Of a stretch of DNA of 32,796 bases, positions 22,533 to 32,505 are shown in pieces. The notes under the pieces are model-generated. The model was not told where the DNA came from. It worked only from the letters and a program-made list of their open reading frames with translations, and ran no database searches. The stretch's first letter is position 1. Each line of letters starts with the position of its first letter. The stretch is from assembly GCA_947589455.1 (NCBI GenBank), contig CANQCD010000009.1, positions 1 through 32,796 on the forward strand, in the 5' to 3' direction. The translations under genes and the position numbers were made by a program. The DNA comes from an uncultured Lachnospiraceae bacterium. Lineage in GTDB: Bacteria > Bacillota > Clostridia > Lachnospirales > Lachnospiraceae.

Positions 22533-25500
22533 ATGAATAAAAAATACTATTTGGGACTAGACATAGGGACAGCGTCCATTGGCTGGGCGGTGACAGATGA
22601 CAAGTATGAAATTGTGAAAAGGCATGGCAAAGCGCTATGGGGAATAAGGCTCTTTGAGACAGCAAACACAGCAGAAGAGCGCCGACTCTTCCGCACGGGA
22701 AGGCGTCGGACAGATCGGAGAAAGAACCGCATTGCATTGTTGCAAGAACTCTTTGCAGAAGAAATAGGAAAGAAGGATCCAGGCTTCTTCCTCCGTTTAA
22801 AAGAAAGTAAGTATTATCCAGAAGACAAACGAGACATGCAGGGCAATGTGCCAGAACTTCCCTATGCGCTTTTTGTGGATGCTGGTTTTACGGATAAAGA
22901 TTTTCACAAAGATTTTCCAACGATATATCATCTGAGATATCAACTTATCCATGGAATGAATGAAAAACCGGATATCCGTCTGTTATATTTGGCGCTGCAT
23001 CATATTATAAAACATCGAGGACATTTTCTTTTTGAAGGGAGCAAGATGTCTGATGTAACAAACTTTTCCAACGCATACCGCGCTCTTTGTGAGTGTGCGT
23101 TGGAACAAGGGATTGAGCTTCCTGAGGATATACAGATTGTAAACGATCTTGAAAAGATTATGAAGTCCCGTGATATAAATCGAACGGACAAAAAGAAAGA
23201 GATTGCAGCGCTCATTGTAAGCCGCGATGCAGACAAGGGGACGGCAGGACGTTTAAAAGCTATGGCGGGACTGATGGCTGGATGTTCTGTAAAATTGAGT
23301 GAGCTGTTTGCAGATGATTCCCTGGCTGAGGAAGAGAAGAATAAGATTAGTTTTGCCGACAGCAGTTATGAGGATTATGCCGCACAGGTAGAAACAGCGC
23401 TGGCAGATCGATTCCTGTTAATTACCGCAGCGAAAGCAATCTATGATTGGGCAGTTTTGAGTGATATCCTGCAATCATCAGAATTTTTGTCAGAGGCGAA
23501 GAAGAAATCCTATGACAAACATAAAAAAGATTTGCGCAAGCTGAAGGATCTGCTCTGCAAGGATCGTAACGTGTATAGAAAAATGTTCGGCGTACCGGAA
23601 AAACAGAATAACTATAGCGCATATATTGGCATGGTCAAAAAGAACGGAAAAAAGATGCCGATAGAGAAAAATTGCAGTAAAGAGGATTTTTATACCTTTT
23701 TGAAAAATACATTATCTGCGCTGCCATGCGATGGAGAAGATATGCAGATACGAGATGGCATTCTTGAAGAAATCGCGCTTGGCGTCTTTCTGCCGAAGCA
23801 GACGATCCGGGATAATGGAGTGATTCCCTATCAGCTTCATGAAAAAGAATTGAATGCAATCCTGAAAAATGCAGAGACATTCTATCCATTTCTCACGGAG
23901 AAAGATGCACAGGGACGCACAGTCAGCGATAAAGTGCGGGCGATTTTCCGATTCCGCATCCCTTACTACGTAGGACCGCTGAATACCTATCACAGCGAAC
24001 TTGGAGGAAATAGTTGGGCAATCCGCCACAAAGGAGCGGAAGGGAAAATTTATCCGTGGAATTTTGAGGAGATGATTGACGACGAGAGCAGCGCAGAACA
24101 GTTTATATACCGTATGACCAATAAATGTACTTATTTGCTTGGTGAAGATGTACTTCCCAGGGAATCTCTGCTCTATGCGAAATTTATGGTGCTAAATGAG
24201 TTGAATAATCTCCGTATCGATGGCGAGCCTGTATCGGTGGAAATTAAACAACAAATCTATGAAGGCGTATTTCAAAAACATCGCAATGTGACAGGAGTAC
24301 GTGTGAAAGATTTTCTCGTGCGCGAGGGAATCATTGGAAAAGAGCAGGAACTCTCTGGTTTTGATAAAAATTTTAAAAGTTCGCTAAAGGCGTATCATGA
24401 TATTCGTCAGATTGCCGGACAAATAGCGCTCTCGGAGAATGAATGGGAAGATATTATTAAGGATATTACGCTTTTTGGGGATTCACAGTCTATGTTGCGC
24501 CGTCGCTTGCAGCGCAAATATCCGGTGCTAAGTGAACGTCAGATAAAACAGCTTGCAGCAAAGAAATATAGCGGATGGGGCAGACTCTCTCGTGTATTTT
24601 TGGAACGCATGGAATCCGTCAATACAGAAACTGGTGAAATGCTAAATATTATATCGGCGCTTTGGGAGACGAATAACAATCTCATGCAGCTTTTGAGCAA
24701 GGAATGGCAATTTACAGCACAGATTGAGGAACACAATGCAGCAGTTACGTCCGAGGGAGACACAAGCTATCAGACAGTGGAAGATCTCTATGTATCTCCT
24801 GCAGTCAAACGACCGATTTGGCAAACACTAAAAATTGTACGGGAGATCAAGCATATTATGGGATGCCCGCCGGCACGAATCTTCATTGAGGTGGCACGTG
24901 AGCCGGGAAAGAAAGGTCAGCGGAAAGTGTCAAGGAAGTCTTCTTTGTGCGACTTATACCAGATATGCAAGAAAGAGGAATCGGAACTTTGGGAGAGTTT
25001 ACAAAACTGCGATGAGAACGATTTGCGCAGCGATAAGCTCTATCTGTATTATACACAATTTGGCAAATGTATGTATTCAGGAGAGACGATCGATCTTGGG
25101 GATTTGTTTACCAACCGTTATGATATTGACCACATCTATCCTCAATCGAAGGTGATGGATGACAGTATTGACAATCGCGTACTTGTAAAGCGGGATTTGA
25201 ATGCAAACAAGTCGGATGTCTTTCCGGTACCAAAAGAATATATGGAGAAAGCAAAATGGTTGTGGGATTCTCTGCTGCAAAAAAAGCTGATCTCTAAAGA
25301 AAAATATCATCGTCTGACCAGGCGGGATGATTTTGGTGAAAATGAACTTGCAGGATTTATCGCCAGACAATTAGTTGAGACAAGGCAGAGTACAAAAGCA
25401 GTTGCACAACTATTGGGAAATGAATATCCAGACACAGAAATTGTCTATGCCAAGGCACAGGCGGTGAGTGAGTTTCGCCATAAATTTCATTTGATCAAAG

Positions 25501-26600
25501 TGCGTGAGATCAATGATTATCACCATGCCAAGGATGCCTATCTCAATATTGTGGTGGGCAATACCTATTATGTGAAATTTACGAAGGATGCGGCGTGGTA
25601 TGTGCGGAACAATCCGGGGCGTTCCTATAATTTGCAAAAAATGTTTGAGAAAGGCACAGTGGAGCGTGGCGGCGAGATTGCGTGGACGGGCGGAGAAAAT
25701 GGCACCATACGTATTGTCAAGCGGTGGATGGGCAAAAATAATATTCTCTTTACAAGACGGTCTTACGAAGCAAAGGGAGAATTGTTCAAGCGGCAAATTG
25801 TTAAGAAAGGGAAGGGGCAAATCCCTATTAAGAGCGAGGAACGTCTCGCAGATATTGATAAGTATGGTGGATATAACAAGGCGAGCAGCGCTTACTTTAT
25901 GTTAGTAGAATCTAAGGGAAAGAAAGGGAAGCTGATGCGTACCATCGAAGTTGTGCCAGTGTATCTTGCCAAAAAACTGGAAGATTCCCCAGAGGCGATG
26001 GCGCAATATTGCAAAGAGGATCTGAAATTGACAGAGGCGAGAATCCTCTTGCCAAAGATTAAGACTGACACACTATTCTGCATAGATGGATTTTTCATGC
26101 ATTTATCGGGACGGTCGGGAGGGAAAAGAAGGCAGTTATTAGTTAAGGGAGCTAATCAGCTTGTGGTATCTGAGGAGATACAGGGGATACTTAAAAAAGT
26201 AACAAAATATTGTGCCGACTATAAGGTCAACAAAAACGCAACTATTTCAGACAAGGCGGAGCTTATGGAAGAGCAGCTTATAGCGGTATATGATGAGTTT
26301 CAGCATAAGCTAAGCGACACGGTGTATGGCAGGAGATTAAGTGCACAGCTTGACACGCTTGAAAAAGGGAAGGCGGCGTTTCTGAAGCTTTCCAAAGAGG
26401 AGAAGTGCCTGACAATCGGAGAGATACTCCATTTGTTCCAATGCCGGAGCACGTCAGCAAATTTATCTGCGATCAAGGGATCGCCTAGTGCAGGTGTGCT
26501 GGTGTTAAACAAAGATATTACTAAGTTAGAAAATATAGTGATAATCAACCAATCCATTACTGGATTTTATGAGCAGGTAATTGCTCTAAAGGACTTATGA
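22533..26600 (+). CDS. cas9: CRISPR-associated endonuclease Cas9, type II-A
   Basis: 1355-aa RNA-guided nuclease, close in size to the well-known long type II-A enzymes. RuvC-I is YYLGLDIGTASIGWAV with Asp10; an Arg-rich bridge helix follows (about 54-75, RRLFRTGRRRTDRRKNR). RuvC-II is RIFIEVAREP with Glu786; the HNH domain has DIDHIYPQS with His867 as base and Asn further on (DNRVLV, NANKSD); RuvC-III is HHAKDAYL with His998 and Asp1001. The recognition lobe lies between bridge helix and RuvC-II, the PAM-interacting part after about 1100. All catalytic residues are intact and there is no frameshift. AGGAGAG precedes the ATG. Its stop overlaps the cas1 start (ATGA). PAM cannot be read from the sequence. 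Confidence 0.98.
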   Translation: MNKKYYLGLDIGTASIGWAVTDDKYEIVKRHGKALWGIRLFETANTAEERRLFRTGRRRTDRRKNRIALLQELFAEEIGKKDPGFFLRLKESKYYPEDKRDMQGNVPELPYALFVDAGFTDKDFHKDFPTIYHLRYQLIHGMNEKPDIRLLYLALHHIIKHRGHFLFEGSKMSDVTNFSNAYRALCECALEQGIELPEDIQIVNDLEKIMKSRDINRTDKKKEIAALIVSRDADKGTAGRLKAMAGLMAGCSVKLSELFADDSLAEEEKNKISFADSSYEDYAAQVETALADRFLLITAAKAIYDWAVLSDILQSSEFLSEAKKKSYDKHKKDLRKLKDLLCKDRNVYRKMFGVPEKQNNYSAYIGMVKKNGKKMPIEKNCSKEDFYTFLKNTLSALPCDGEDMQIRDGILEEIALGVFLPKQTIRDNGVIPYQLHEKELNAILKNAETFYPFLTEKDAQGRTVSDKVRAIFRFRIPYYVGPLNTYHSELGGNSWAIRHKGAEGKIYPWNFEEMIDDESSAEQFIYRMTNKCTYLLGEDVLPRESLLYAKFMVLNELNNLRIDGEPVSVEIKQQIYEGVFQKHRNVTGVRVKDFLVREGIIGKEQELSGFDKNFKSSLKAYHDIRQIAGQIALSENEWEDIIKDITLFGDSQSMLRRRLQRKYPVLSERQIKQLAAKKYSGWGRLSRVFLERMESVNTETGEMLNIISALWETNNNLMQLLSKEWQFTAQIEEHNAAVTSEGDTSYQTVEDLYVSPAVKRPIWQTLKIVREIKHIMGCPPARIFIEVAREPGKKGQRKVSRKSSLCDLYQICKKEESELWESLQNCDENDLRSDKLYLYYTQFGKCMYSGETIDLGDLFTNRYDIDHIYPQSKVMDDSIDNRVLVKRDLNANKSDVFPVPKEYMEKAKWLWDSLLQKKLISKEKYHRLTRRDDFGENELAGFIARQLVETRQSTKAVAQLLGNEYPDTEIVYAKAQAVSEFRHKFHLIKVREINDYHHAKDAYLNIVVGNTYYVKFTKDAAWYVRNNPGRSYNLQKMFEKGTVERGGEIAWTGGENGTIRIVKRWMGKNNILFTRRSYEAKGELFKRQIVKKGKGQIPIKSEERLADIDKYGGYNKASSAYFMLVESKGKKGKLMRTIEVVPVYLAKKLEDSPEAMAQYCKEDLKLTEARILLPKIKTDTLFCIDGFFMHLSGRSGGKRRQLLVKGANQLVVSEEIQGILKKVTKYCADYKVNKNATISDKAELMEEQLIAVYDEFQHKLSDTVYGRRLSAQLDTLEKGKAAFLKLSKEEKCLTIGEILHLFQCRSTSANLSAIKGSPSAGVLVLNKDITKLENIVIINQSITGFYEQVIALKDL

Positions 26601-27478
26601 GCTGGAGGGTGGTTGTGATCCATAATACGGCAAAGCTGGATTTGCAACTCAATTATCTGGTAGTCCGTGGGGAGATGAATACAACAAAGATCCATATCTC
26701 AGAAATCAGCGTTCTTCTCGTGGAGTCGACGTCCGTCTCGCTGACGGCAGGACTGCTTGCAGAGTTGAGTCGCCAAAAAGTGAAAGTTGTGTTTTGTGAT
26801 GAGAAGCGTAATCCCTCCTCAGAGCTGCTATCGTATTATGGAGCGCATGATACGAGCAATAAGATACGCACGCAGATTCGATGGCAGCCATCGGACAAGG
26901 AGGCAGTATGGACAGAGATTGTTCGTGAGAAAATACGTCAGCAGGCAGAACTGCTGGCAGAAAGGGAAAAGAAGCAAGAAGCAGAGCTGTTAAATACATA
27001 TGTGCACGATATCCGTTGGAATGATGAAACGAATCGAGAAGGACATGCGGCAAAAGTATACTTTAACGCATTATTTGGCATGGATTTTTCCCGAAGTCAG
27101 GACAATTACATCAATGCAGCTCTCAATTACGGATATGCCATTTTGCTTTCCGCATTCAATCGAGAAGTTGTAGCCAATGGCTATATTACACAATTAGGTT
27201 TGTTTCATGACAATATATTCAATCCTTTCAATTTGAGCTCGGATTTGATGGAGCCATTCCGTGTGTTGGTCGACAGGAAAGTATGTGCCATGTGTCTGAC
27301 AGATTTTCAGCATCCGGAGAAGATGGAGCTCGTGGATCTTTTGAACAAAGAGGTCATTATGGAGGGGAAGCATTATGTGGCGCTCAATGCCATAAAGCGT
27401 TATGTTAAAAGTGTTTTTGATGCGTTGAATGATTCGGATATATCTTTGCTGACTTTTTGCACGTCATATGAGTTATAG
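26597..27478 (+). CDS. cas1: CRISPR integrase subunit Cas1 (type II)
   Basis: 293-aa metal-dependent integrase that with Cas2 inserts new spacers at the leader end of the array. It has the type II Cas1 N-terminus (SWRVVVIHNTAKL, a beta-rich domain with LLVESTSVSLTAGLLAEL) and the helical catalytic domain: Glu in NREGHAAKVYFNALFG, His in FHDNIFNPFNLSSDLMEPFR with the Asp/Glu that follow. Full length. It overlaps cas9 by 4 nt and cas2 by 11 nt, so the four cas genes are translationally coupled. Confidence 0.97.
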   Translation: MSWRVVVIHNTAKLDLQLNYLVVRGEMNTTKIHISEISVLLVESTSVSLTAGLLAELSRQKVKVVFCDEKRNPSSELLSYYGAHDTSNKIRTQIRWQPSDKEAVWTEIVREKIRQQAELLAEREKKQEAELLNTYVHDIRWNDETNREGHAAKVYFNALFGMDFSRSQDNYINAALNYGYAILLSAFNREVVANGYITQLGLFHDNIFNPFNLSSDLMEPFRVLVDRKVCAMCLTDFQHPEKMELVDLLNKEVIMEGKHYVALNAIKRYVKSVFDALNDSDISLLTFCTSYEL

Positions 27479-27788
27479 ATTTATGAGAGTATTGGTATTG
27501 TTTGACCTTCCTGTGCTTACTTCGGCACAGCGAAGAGAATATACGCGTTTTCGAAAATATTTAATCAAAAGCGGATTCGTAATGCAGCAGGAGTCTGTTT
27601 ATAGTAAGCTGGCGCTTAATATGACAGTGGCGCAGCGAATTGCAGACAATGTGCGGAAAAATGCGCCACCAGAAGGACTGGTGCAAATGCTTACTATCAC
27701 AGAGAAACAATACAATCGTATGGAATTTTTGGTTGGAGAGAGCAAAAGCGATGTATTGCAGTCGGACGAGAGGATGATCATATTATGA
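27468..27788 (+). CDS. cas2: CRISPR-associated protein Cas2 (type II-A)
   Basis: 106-aa ferredoxin-fold dimer that scaffolds the Cas1 integrase. It starts MSYRFMRVLVLFDLPV, the same layout as S. pyogenes Cas2, so the upstream ATG at 27468 is preferred over the one at 27483. RKYLIKSGFVMQQESVYSKL is the typical second segment. Its end overlaps csn2 by 4 nt (ATGA). Confidence 0.96.
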   Translation: MSYRFMRVLVLFDLPVLTSAQRREYTRFRKYLIKSGFVMQQESVYSKLALNMTVAQRIADNVRKNAPPEGLVQMLTITEKQYNRMEFLVGESKSDVLQSDERMIIL

Positions 27789-28456
27789 AATTAGTACATA
27801 AGGAGCTTCCTTTTCAGATTTTATTCGAGGAGGAATTTGTTCCGGTTTGCCTGATTGAGTCTCCAGTATGGTGGCGCATTTTGCAAAGAGAGATATATAC
27901 GCAAGTGCAAGGTGGTGAAGGAAGGTGGGTGCTCTCGGAAGAAGAAAAAGAATTGAAATTATCCAAGGCAGCACATCTGATTTTGAGTCCTATCTATTTA
28001 GATGAAAATCAAAAAAGTCTTTGGAATGGCGTCACGCGATTGATCGGTACAAAGGTCATGGATGAGGCTCATTGGAAAGACTGGCAGGAAATCAATGCAT
28101 TGCTCCATCGTTTTTTTGCAGAATTGGAGACAGAATTTTTATTTTCTTATTATTTGGATGGAGAAATTGACGTCCCTGCATTGGCAAAATCGTTGGGGCT
28201 TCGAATAGAAACAGATTTCAAAAGCGATTTGGAGAGGCTTTTGGCATACTGTATTTTAGTAAAGGAAGTTTTGGGAATCAAATTGTTTATTTTTGTGCAA
28301 TTGCATGATTATTTTACAGAGAAGGAATTAACGTTATTGTATGAGGAAATACAGACAAGAAAGTGGAATGCTCTTCTTTTGGAAACACATGTCGAACAAC
28401 GTGTGTTGGGTGAAAAATATTATATTATTGATAAAGACGGCTGTGGAATCTATTGA
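27785..28456 (+). CDS. csn2: Csn2 spacer-acquisition protein, type II-A
   Basis: 223-aa protein, present only in type II-A and defining this subtype here. The family forms a tetrameric ring that slides on DNA ends and is needed for adaptation with Cas1, Cas2 and Cas9. The length suits the short Csn2 group; conserved features seen are the N-terminal ILFEEEFVPVCLIESP, the central helix around LLHRFFAELETEFLF and the C-terminal strand NALLLETHVE with the terminal IIDKDGCGIY. The start codon overlaps the cas2 stop. Sequence similarity in this family is low, so position and size carry part of the identification. Confidence 0.9.
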   Translation: MKLVHKELPFQILFEEEFVPVCLIESPVWWRILQREIYTQVQGGEGRWVLSEEEKELKLSKAAHLILSPIYLDENQKSLWNGVTRLIGTKVMDEAHWKDWQEINALLHRFFAELETEFLFSYYLDGEIDVPALAKSLGLRIETDFKSDLERLLAYCILVKEVLGIKLFIFVQLHDYFTEKELTLLYEEIQTRKWNALLLETHVEQRVLGEKYYIIDKDGCGIY

Positions 28457-28562
28457 ATTTTGGCTGAAAACATGGTATATTTAGGAAGTGTTCTTAGTAA
28501 AGTTTGAGTACATGCTTCATACAAATTATGCGAATTGATGGCATTTCATTTTCTATTTTGAG
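28457..28562 (+). promoter_or_regulatory. CRISPR leader
   Basis: 106 bp between csn2 and the first repeat, A/T-rich. It ends TATTTTGAG directly against the first GTTTGAG; type II-A leaders of the streptococcal group are known to end ATTTGAG at this junction. It contains a possible short hairpin (TTAGGAAGTGTTCTTAG, 28479-28495) and a partial inverted copy of the repeat (GTTTGAGT at 28502 and CATACAAAT at 28518). No clear -35/-10 pair is visible. Confidence 0.75.
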
Positions 28563-31500
28563 GTTTGAGAATGATGTAGATTTGTATGGCACTCAAACAA
28601 GTTATGCTACACAAATGAAGCATGGCAGTTTGAGAATGATGTAGATTTGTATGGCACTCAAACTTGAATCCGACAGATTCTTTTGTTCGTAAGGTTTGAG
28701 AATGATGTAGATTTGTATGGCACTCAAACGAAGACAAGAAAGAAGAGTCTAAACCTGCTGTTTGAGAATGATGTAGATTTGTATGGCACTCAAACTCCGA
28801 CACGATACCAATGATTCCCTCTACAGTTTGAGAATGATGTAGATTTGTATGGCACTCAAACTAAACGCCATTATAACCGGGAGGTCTGCAGGTTTGAGAA
28901 TGATGTAGATTTGTATGGCACTCAAACAAACATATCACTGACTATTTTCTTCATTAGGTTTGAGAATGATGTAGATTTGTATGGCACTCAAACATACTTT
29001 GGCATTCTGCGTTTTGCAATAATGTTTGAGAATGATGTAGATTTGTATGGCACTCAAACAAGCAAAAATTGGCAGACATGCTGCAGCAGGTTTGAGAATG
29101 ATGTAGATTTGTATGGCACTCAAACTGATCTCTTTGCGCTGCAGTACCTGTACGGGTTTGAGAATGATGTAGATTTGTATGGCACTCAAACAGTATCAGA
29201 GACTGAAGCAGACAAGATCAAGTTTGAGAATGATGTAGATTTGTATGGCACTCAAACAATCATCATCTGCAGCCGTTCTGTCTCAGATAGTTTGAGAATG
29301 ATGTAGATTTGTATGGCACTCAAACCGGATTTCTTTCGCGCGGATGACCTGTCTAGTTTGAGAATGATGTAGATTTGTATGGCACTCAAACAATACTATG
29401 TTTAATGATGCTAAGAAAAGGGTTTGAGAATGATGTAGATTTGTATGGCACTCAAACACCAGGCAACACAATATGTTGACGTGAAAGGTTTGAGAATGAT
29501 GTAGATTTGTATGGCACTCAAACTTTTCCCACGGATCTGTTCCGCTACGTAACGTTTGAGAATGATGTAGATTTGTATGGCACTCAAACGATACAGCAGA
29601 CTGTTACGCATTGATCTACGTTTGAGAATGATGTAGATTTGTATGGCACTCAAACCAATCTCACACGCAAGACAGCACGACACAAGTTTGAGAATGATGT
29701 AGATTTGTATGGCACTCAAACTGTTTAGTGTGTCCTAGTACCATAAAGTCAGTTTGAGAATGATGTAGATTTGTATGGCACTCAAACTGTATAACGGCTC
29801 ATTGGCATACGCCGAAAGTTTGAGAATGATGTAGATTTGTATGGCACTCAAACCAGGCTGACAAAGAGGTTGCCGGGGATGTGGTTTGAGAATGATGTAG
29901 ATTTGTATGGCACTCAAACAATATTGGACTCCACATTTCGTACAGCTTAGTTTGAGAATGATGTAGATTTGTATGGCACTCAAACGTTTAGTGTGTCCCT
30001 AGTACCATAAAGCCAGTTTGAGAATGATGTAGATTTGTATGGCACTCAAACTATACAGTTAATGAGTATCAATCAATAGCAGTTTGAGAATGATGTAGAT
30101 TTGTATGGCACTCAAACAGCATAGCTCTAAAAAAGAAGGGTACTGGGGTTTGAGAATGATGTAGATTTGTATGGCACTCAAACAGATGTTAAGTTCTTTT
30201 ATATAGATAAGTGTTTGAGAATGATGTAGATTTGTATGGCACTCAAACACCTATCTGGTTGGTGAGATTTCTGCCAGCGTTTGAGAATGATGTAGATTTG
30301 TATGGCACTCAAACTGGGATTTTCGCCATTCATGGTTGTGAAACGTTTGAGAATGATGTAGATTTGTATGGCACTCAAACATTTCATAATATTATGATAT
30401 TTTTGCCACGGTTTGAGAATGATGTAGATTTGTATGGCACTCAAACTCCTTTTCTGATATATCTTCACTGGTTACAGTTTGAGAATGATGTAGATTTGTA
30501 TGGCACTCAAACAGCATACCCAATGGGCAGCTTGTCTGCTGTGTTTGAGAATGATGTAGATTTGTATGGCACTCAAACAAGATGGCATTAATATAGCCAG
30601 CACTGATGTTTGAGAATGATGTAGATTTGTATGGCACTCAAACTTTGCTGTGACCGCTTCCCGCGCTTGGCGGTTTGAGAATGATGTAGATTTGTATGGC
30701 ACTCAAACACTGCCAATGGTGCAAATAGGTCTTTGTCGGTTTGAGAATGATGTAGATTTGTATGGCACTCAAACAAAGAAGAAACAATTCGTAAGCAAGG
30801 TAAGGTTTGAGAATGATGTAGATTTGTATGGCACTCAAACCTAATGTAGATACAGCATAATGACTATGAGGTTTGAGAATGATGTAGATTTGTATGGCAC
30901 TCAAACAACGGTTACAGACAATGACGGACAGGTTAGGTTTGAGAATGATGTAGATTTGTATGGCACTCAAACCCACTCCGCATTGTTGCAAACATCTAGT
31001 CAGTTTGAGAATGATGTAGATTTGTATGGCACTCAAACACTCGTCCAATATTAACTGGTCAATGCTGGGTTTGAGAATGATGTAGATTTGTATGGCACTC
31101 AAACATTCGATATCAATGTTGCTACCATGATCACGTTTGAGAATGATGTAGATTTGTATGGCACTCAAACTCTCACGGAGATGGCTAATGATATCATGCA
31201 GTTTGAGAATGATGTAGATTTGTATGGCACTCAAACGTTGGATCAATTATCCAAGGCAAACAGCACGTTTGAGAATGATGTAGATTTGTATGGCACTCAA
31301 ACAGGGTCTGGAATTTATTCTAGAGATGGCTGGTTTGAGAATGATGTAGATTTGTATGGCACTCAAACGAAACAAAACAAAATCCGGTTCTGTGATGGGT
31401 TTGAGAATGATGTAGATTTGTATGGCACTCAAACTACTTTCCCATATAAATATGCAGACAAGTAGTTTGAGAATGATGTAGATTTGTATGGCACTCAAAC

Positions 31501-32489
31501 TGAAGTCATAAAAGAGGAGGAAGACAGTGGTTTGAGAATGATGTAGATTTGTATGGCACTCAAACACCAGGCAACACAATATGTTGATGTGAATGGTTTG
31601 AGAATGATGTAGATTTGTATGGCACTCAAACACAACCCAAAAATAAACCAAAACCACACCAGTTTGAGAATGATGTAGATTTGTATGGCACTCAAACAAA
31701 TCCCCTAGCGTTTCTTGATTCAAGACGGTTTGAGAATGATGTAGATTTGTATGGCACTCAAACCTTAAATGACGCATATTCTCCATCATGTTTGTTTGAG
31801 AATGATGTAGATTTGTATGGCACTCAAACTATTTTTCTGTTGTAGTAGGCAATCTTCTCGTTTGAGAATGATGTAGATTTGTATGGCACTCAAACACGGT
31901 CGGACATATCCTGTATTATTCCCTAGTTTGAGAATGATGTAGATTTGTATGGCACTCAAACAGATCCGTGTATTCCTTGCTGGTAAAATGGTTTGAGAAT
32001 GATGTAGATTTGTATGGCACTCAAACTGTTTCTTCCGGGTTATTAACCGTCGTTTGTTTGAGAATGATGTAGATTTGTATGGCACTCAAACGAAAATTTA
32101 ACAATCCATTGGCAGTGTTAAGTTTGAGAATGATGTAGATTTGTATGGCACTCAAACATTGAGCTTCTCGAATCCCATCTACTCTTCGTTTGAGAATGAT
32201 GTAGATTTGTATGGCACTCAAACACTATCTCACGAATATAAAAGAGCAGTCCTGTTTGAGAATGATGTAGATTTGTATGGCACTCAAACTTGTATTGATT
32301 ATTGGCGAATCAGGTACCGGTTTGAGAATGATGTAGATTTGTATGGCACTCAAACATTATATCTCATGCCGTCTCACTCCTTTCCGTTTGAGAATGATGT
32401 AGATTTGTATGGCACTCAAACCTGCCCGATCCGCTTTTATACTGTTCCGGGAGGTTTGAGAATGATGTAGATTTGTATGGTACTCAAGC
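28563..32489 (+). CRISPR. CRISPR array, 60 repeats and 59 spacers, type II-A
   Basis: The 36-bp repeat starts GTTTGAGAATGATGTAGATT and ends GGCACTCAAAC; its ends are complementary (GTTTGAG/CTCAAAC). I counted 60 repeat starts from 28563 to 32454. Spacers are mostly 30 nt, with a few of 29 and two of 32 (29258-29289 and 32422-32453). Repeats appear identical except the last, which differs at two positions (28 and 35), marking the trailer end. Orientation: leader and cas genes on the left, degenerate repeat on the right, and the repeat resembles the T. denticola type II-A repeat in this orientation, so transcription should be on the plus strand. Two near-duplicate spacer pairs are present. All ORFs in the track within this block are repeat artefacts. 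Confidence 0.98.
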
Positions 32490-32505
32490 TAGCCATCTTA
32501 ACTAG

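Noticed and set aside
28546-32470. Many ORFs across the array on both strands with repeats such as FENDVDLYGTQT, LSAIQIYIILK and FECHTNLHHSQT
   Set aside because: They are translations of the 36-bp CRISPR repeat with spacers between; no RBS and no independent coding signal.
32454-32489. Degenerate last repeat as the anti-repeat of a minus-strand tracrRNA
   Set aside because: Read on the minus strand it is followed by spacer 59, not by a nexus and terminator, and it has only two changes, so it is an ordinary degenerate terminal repeat.
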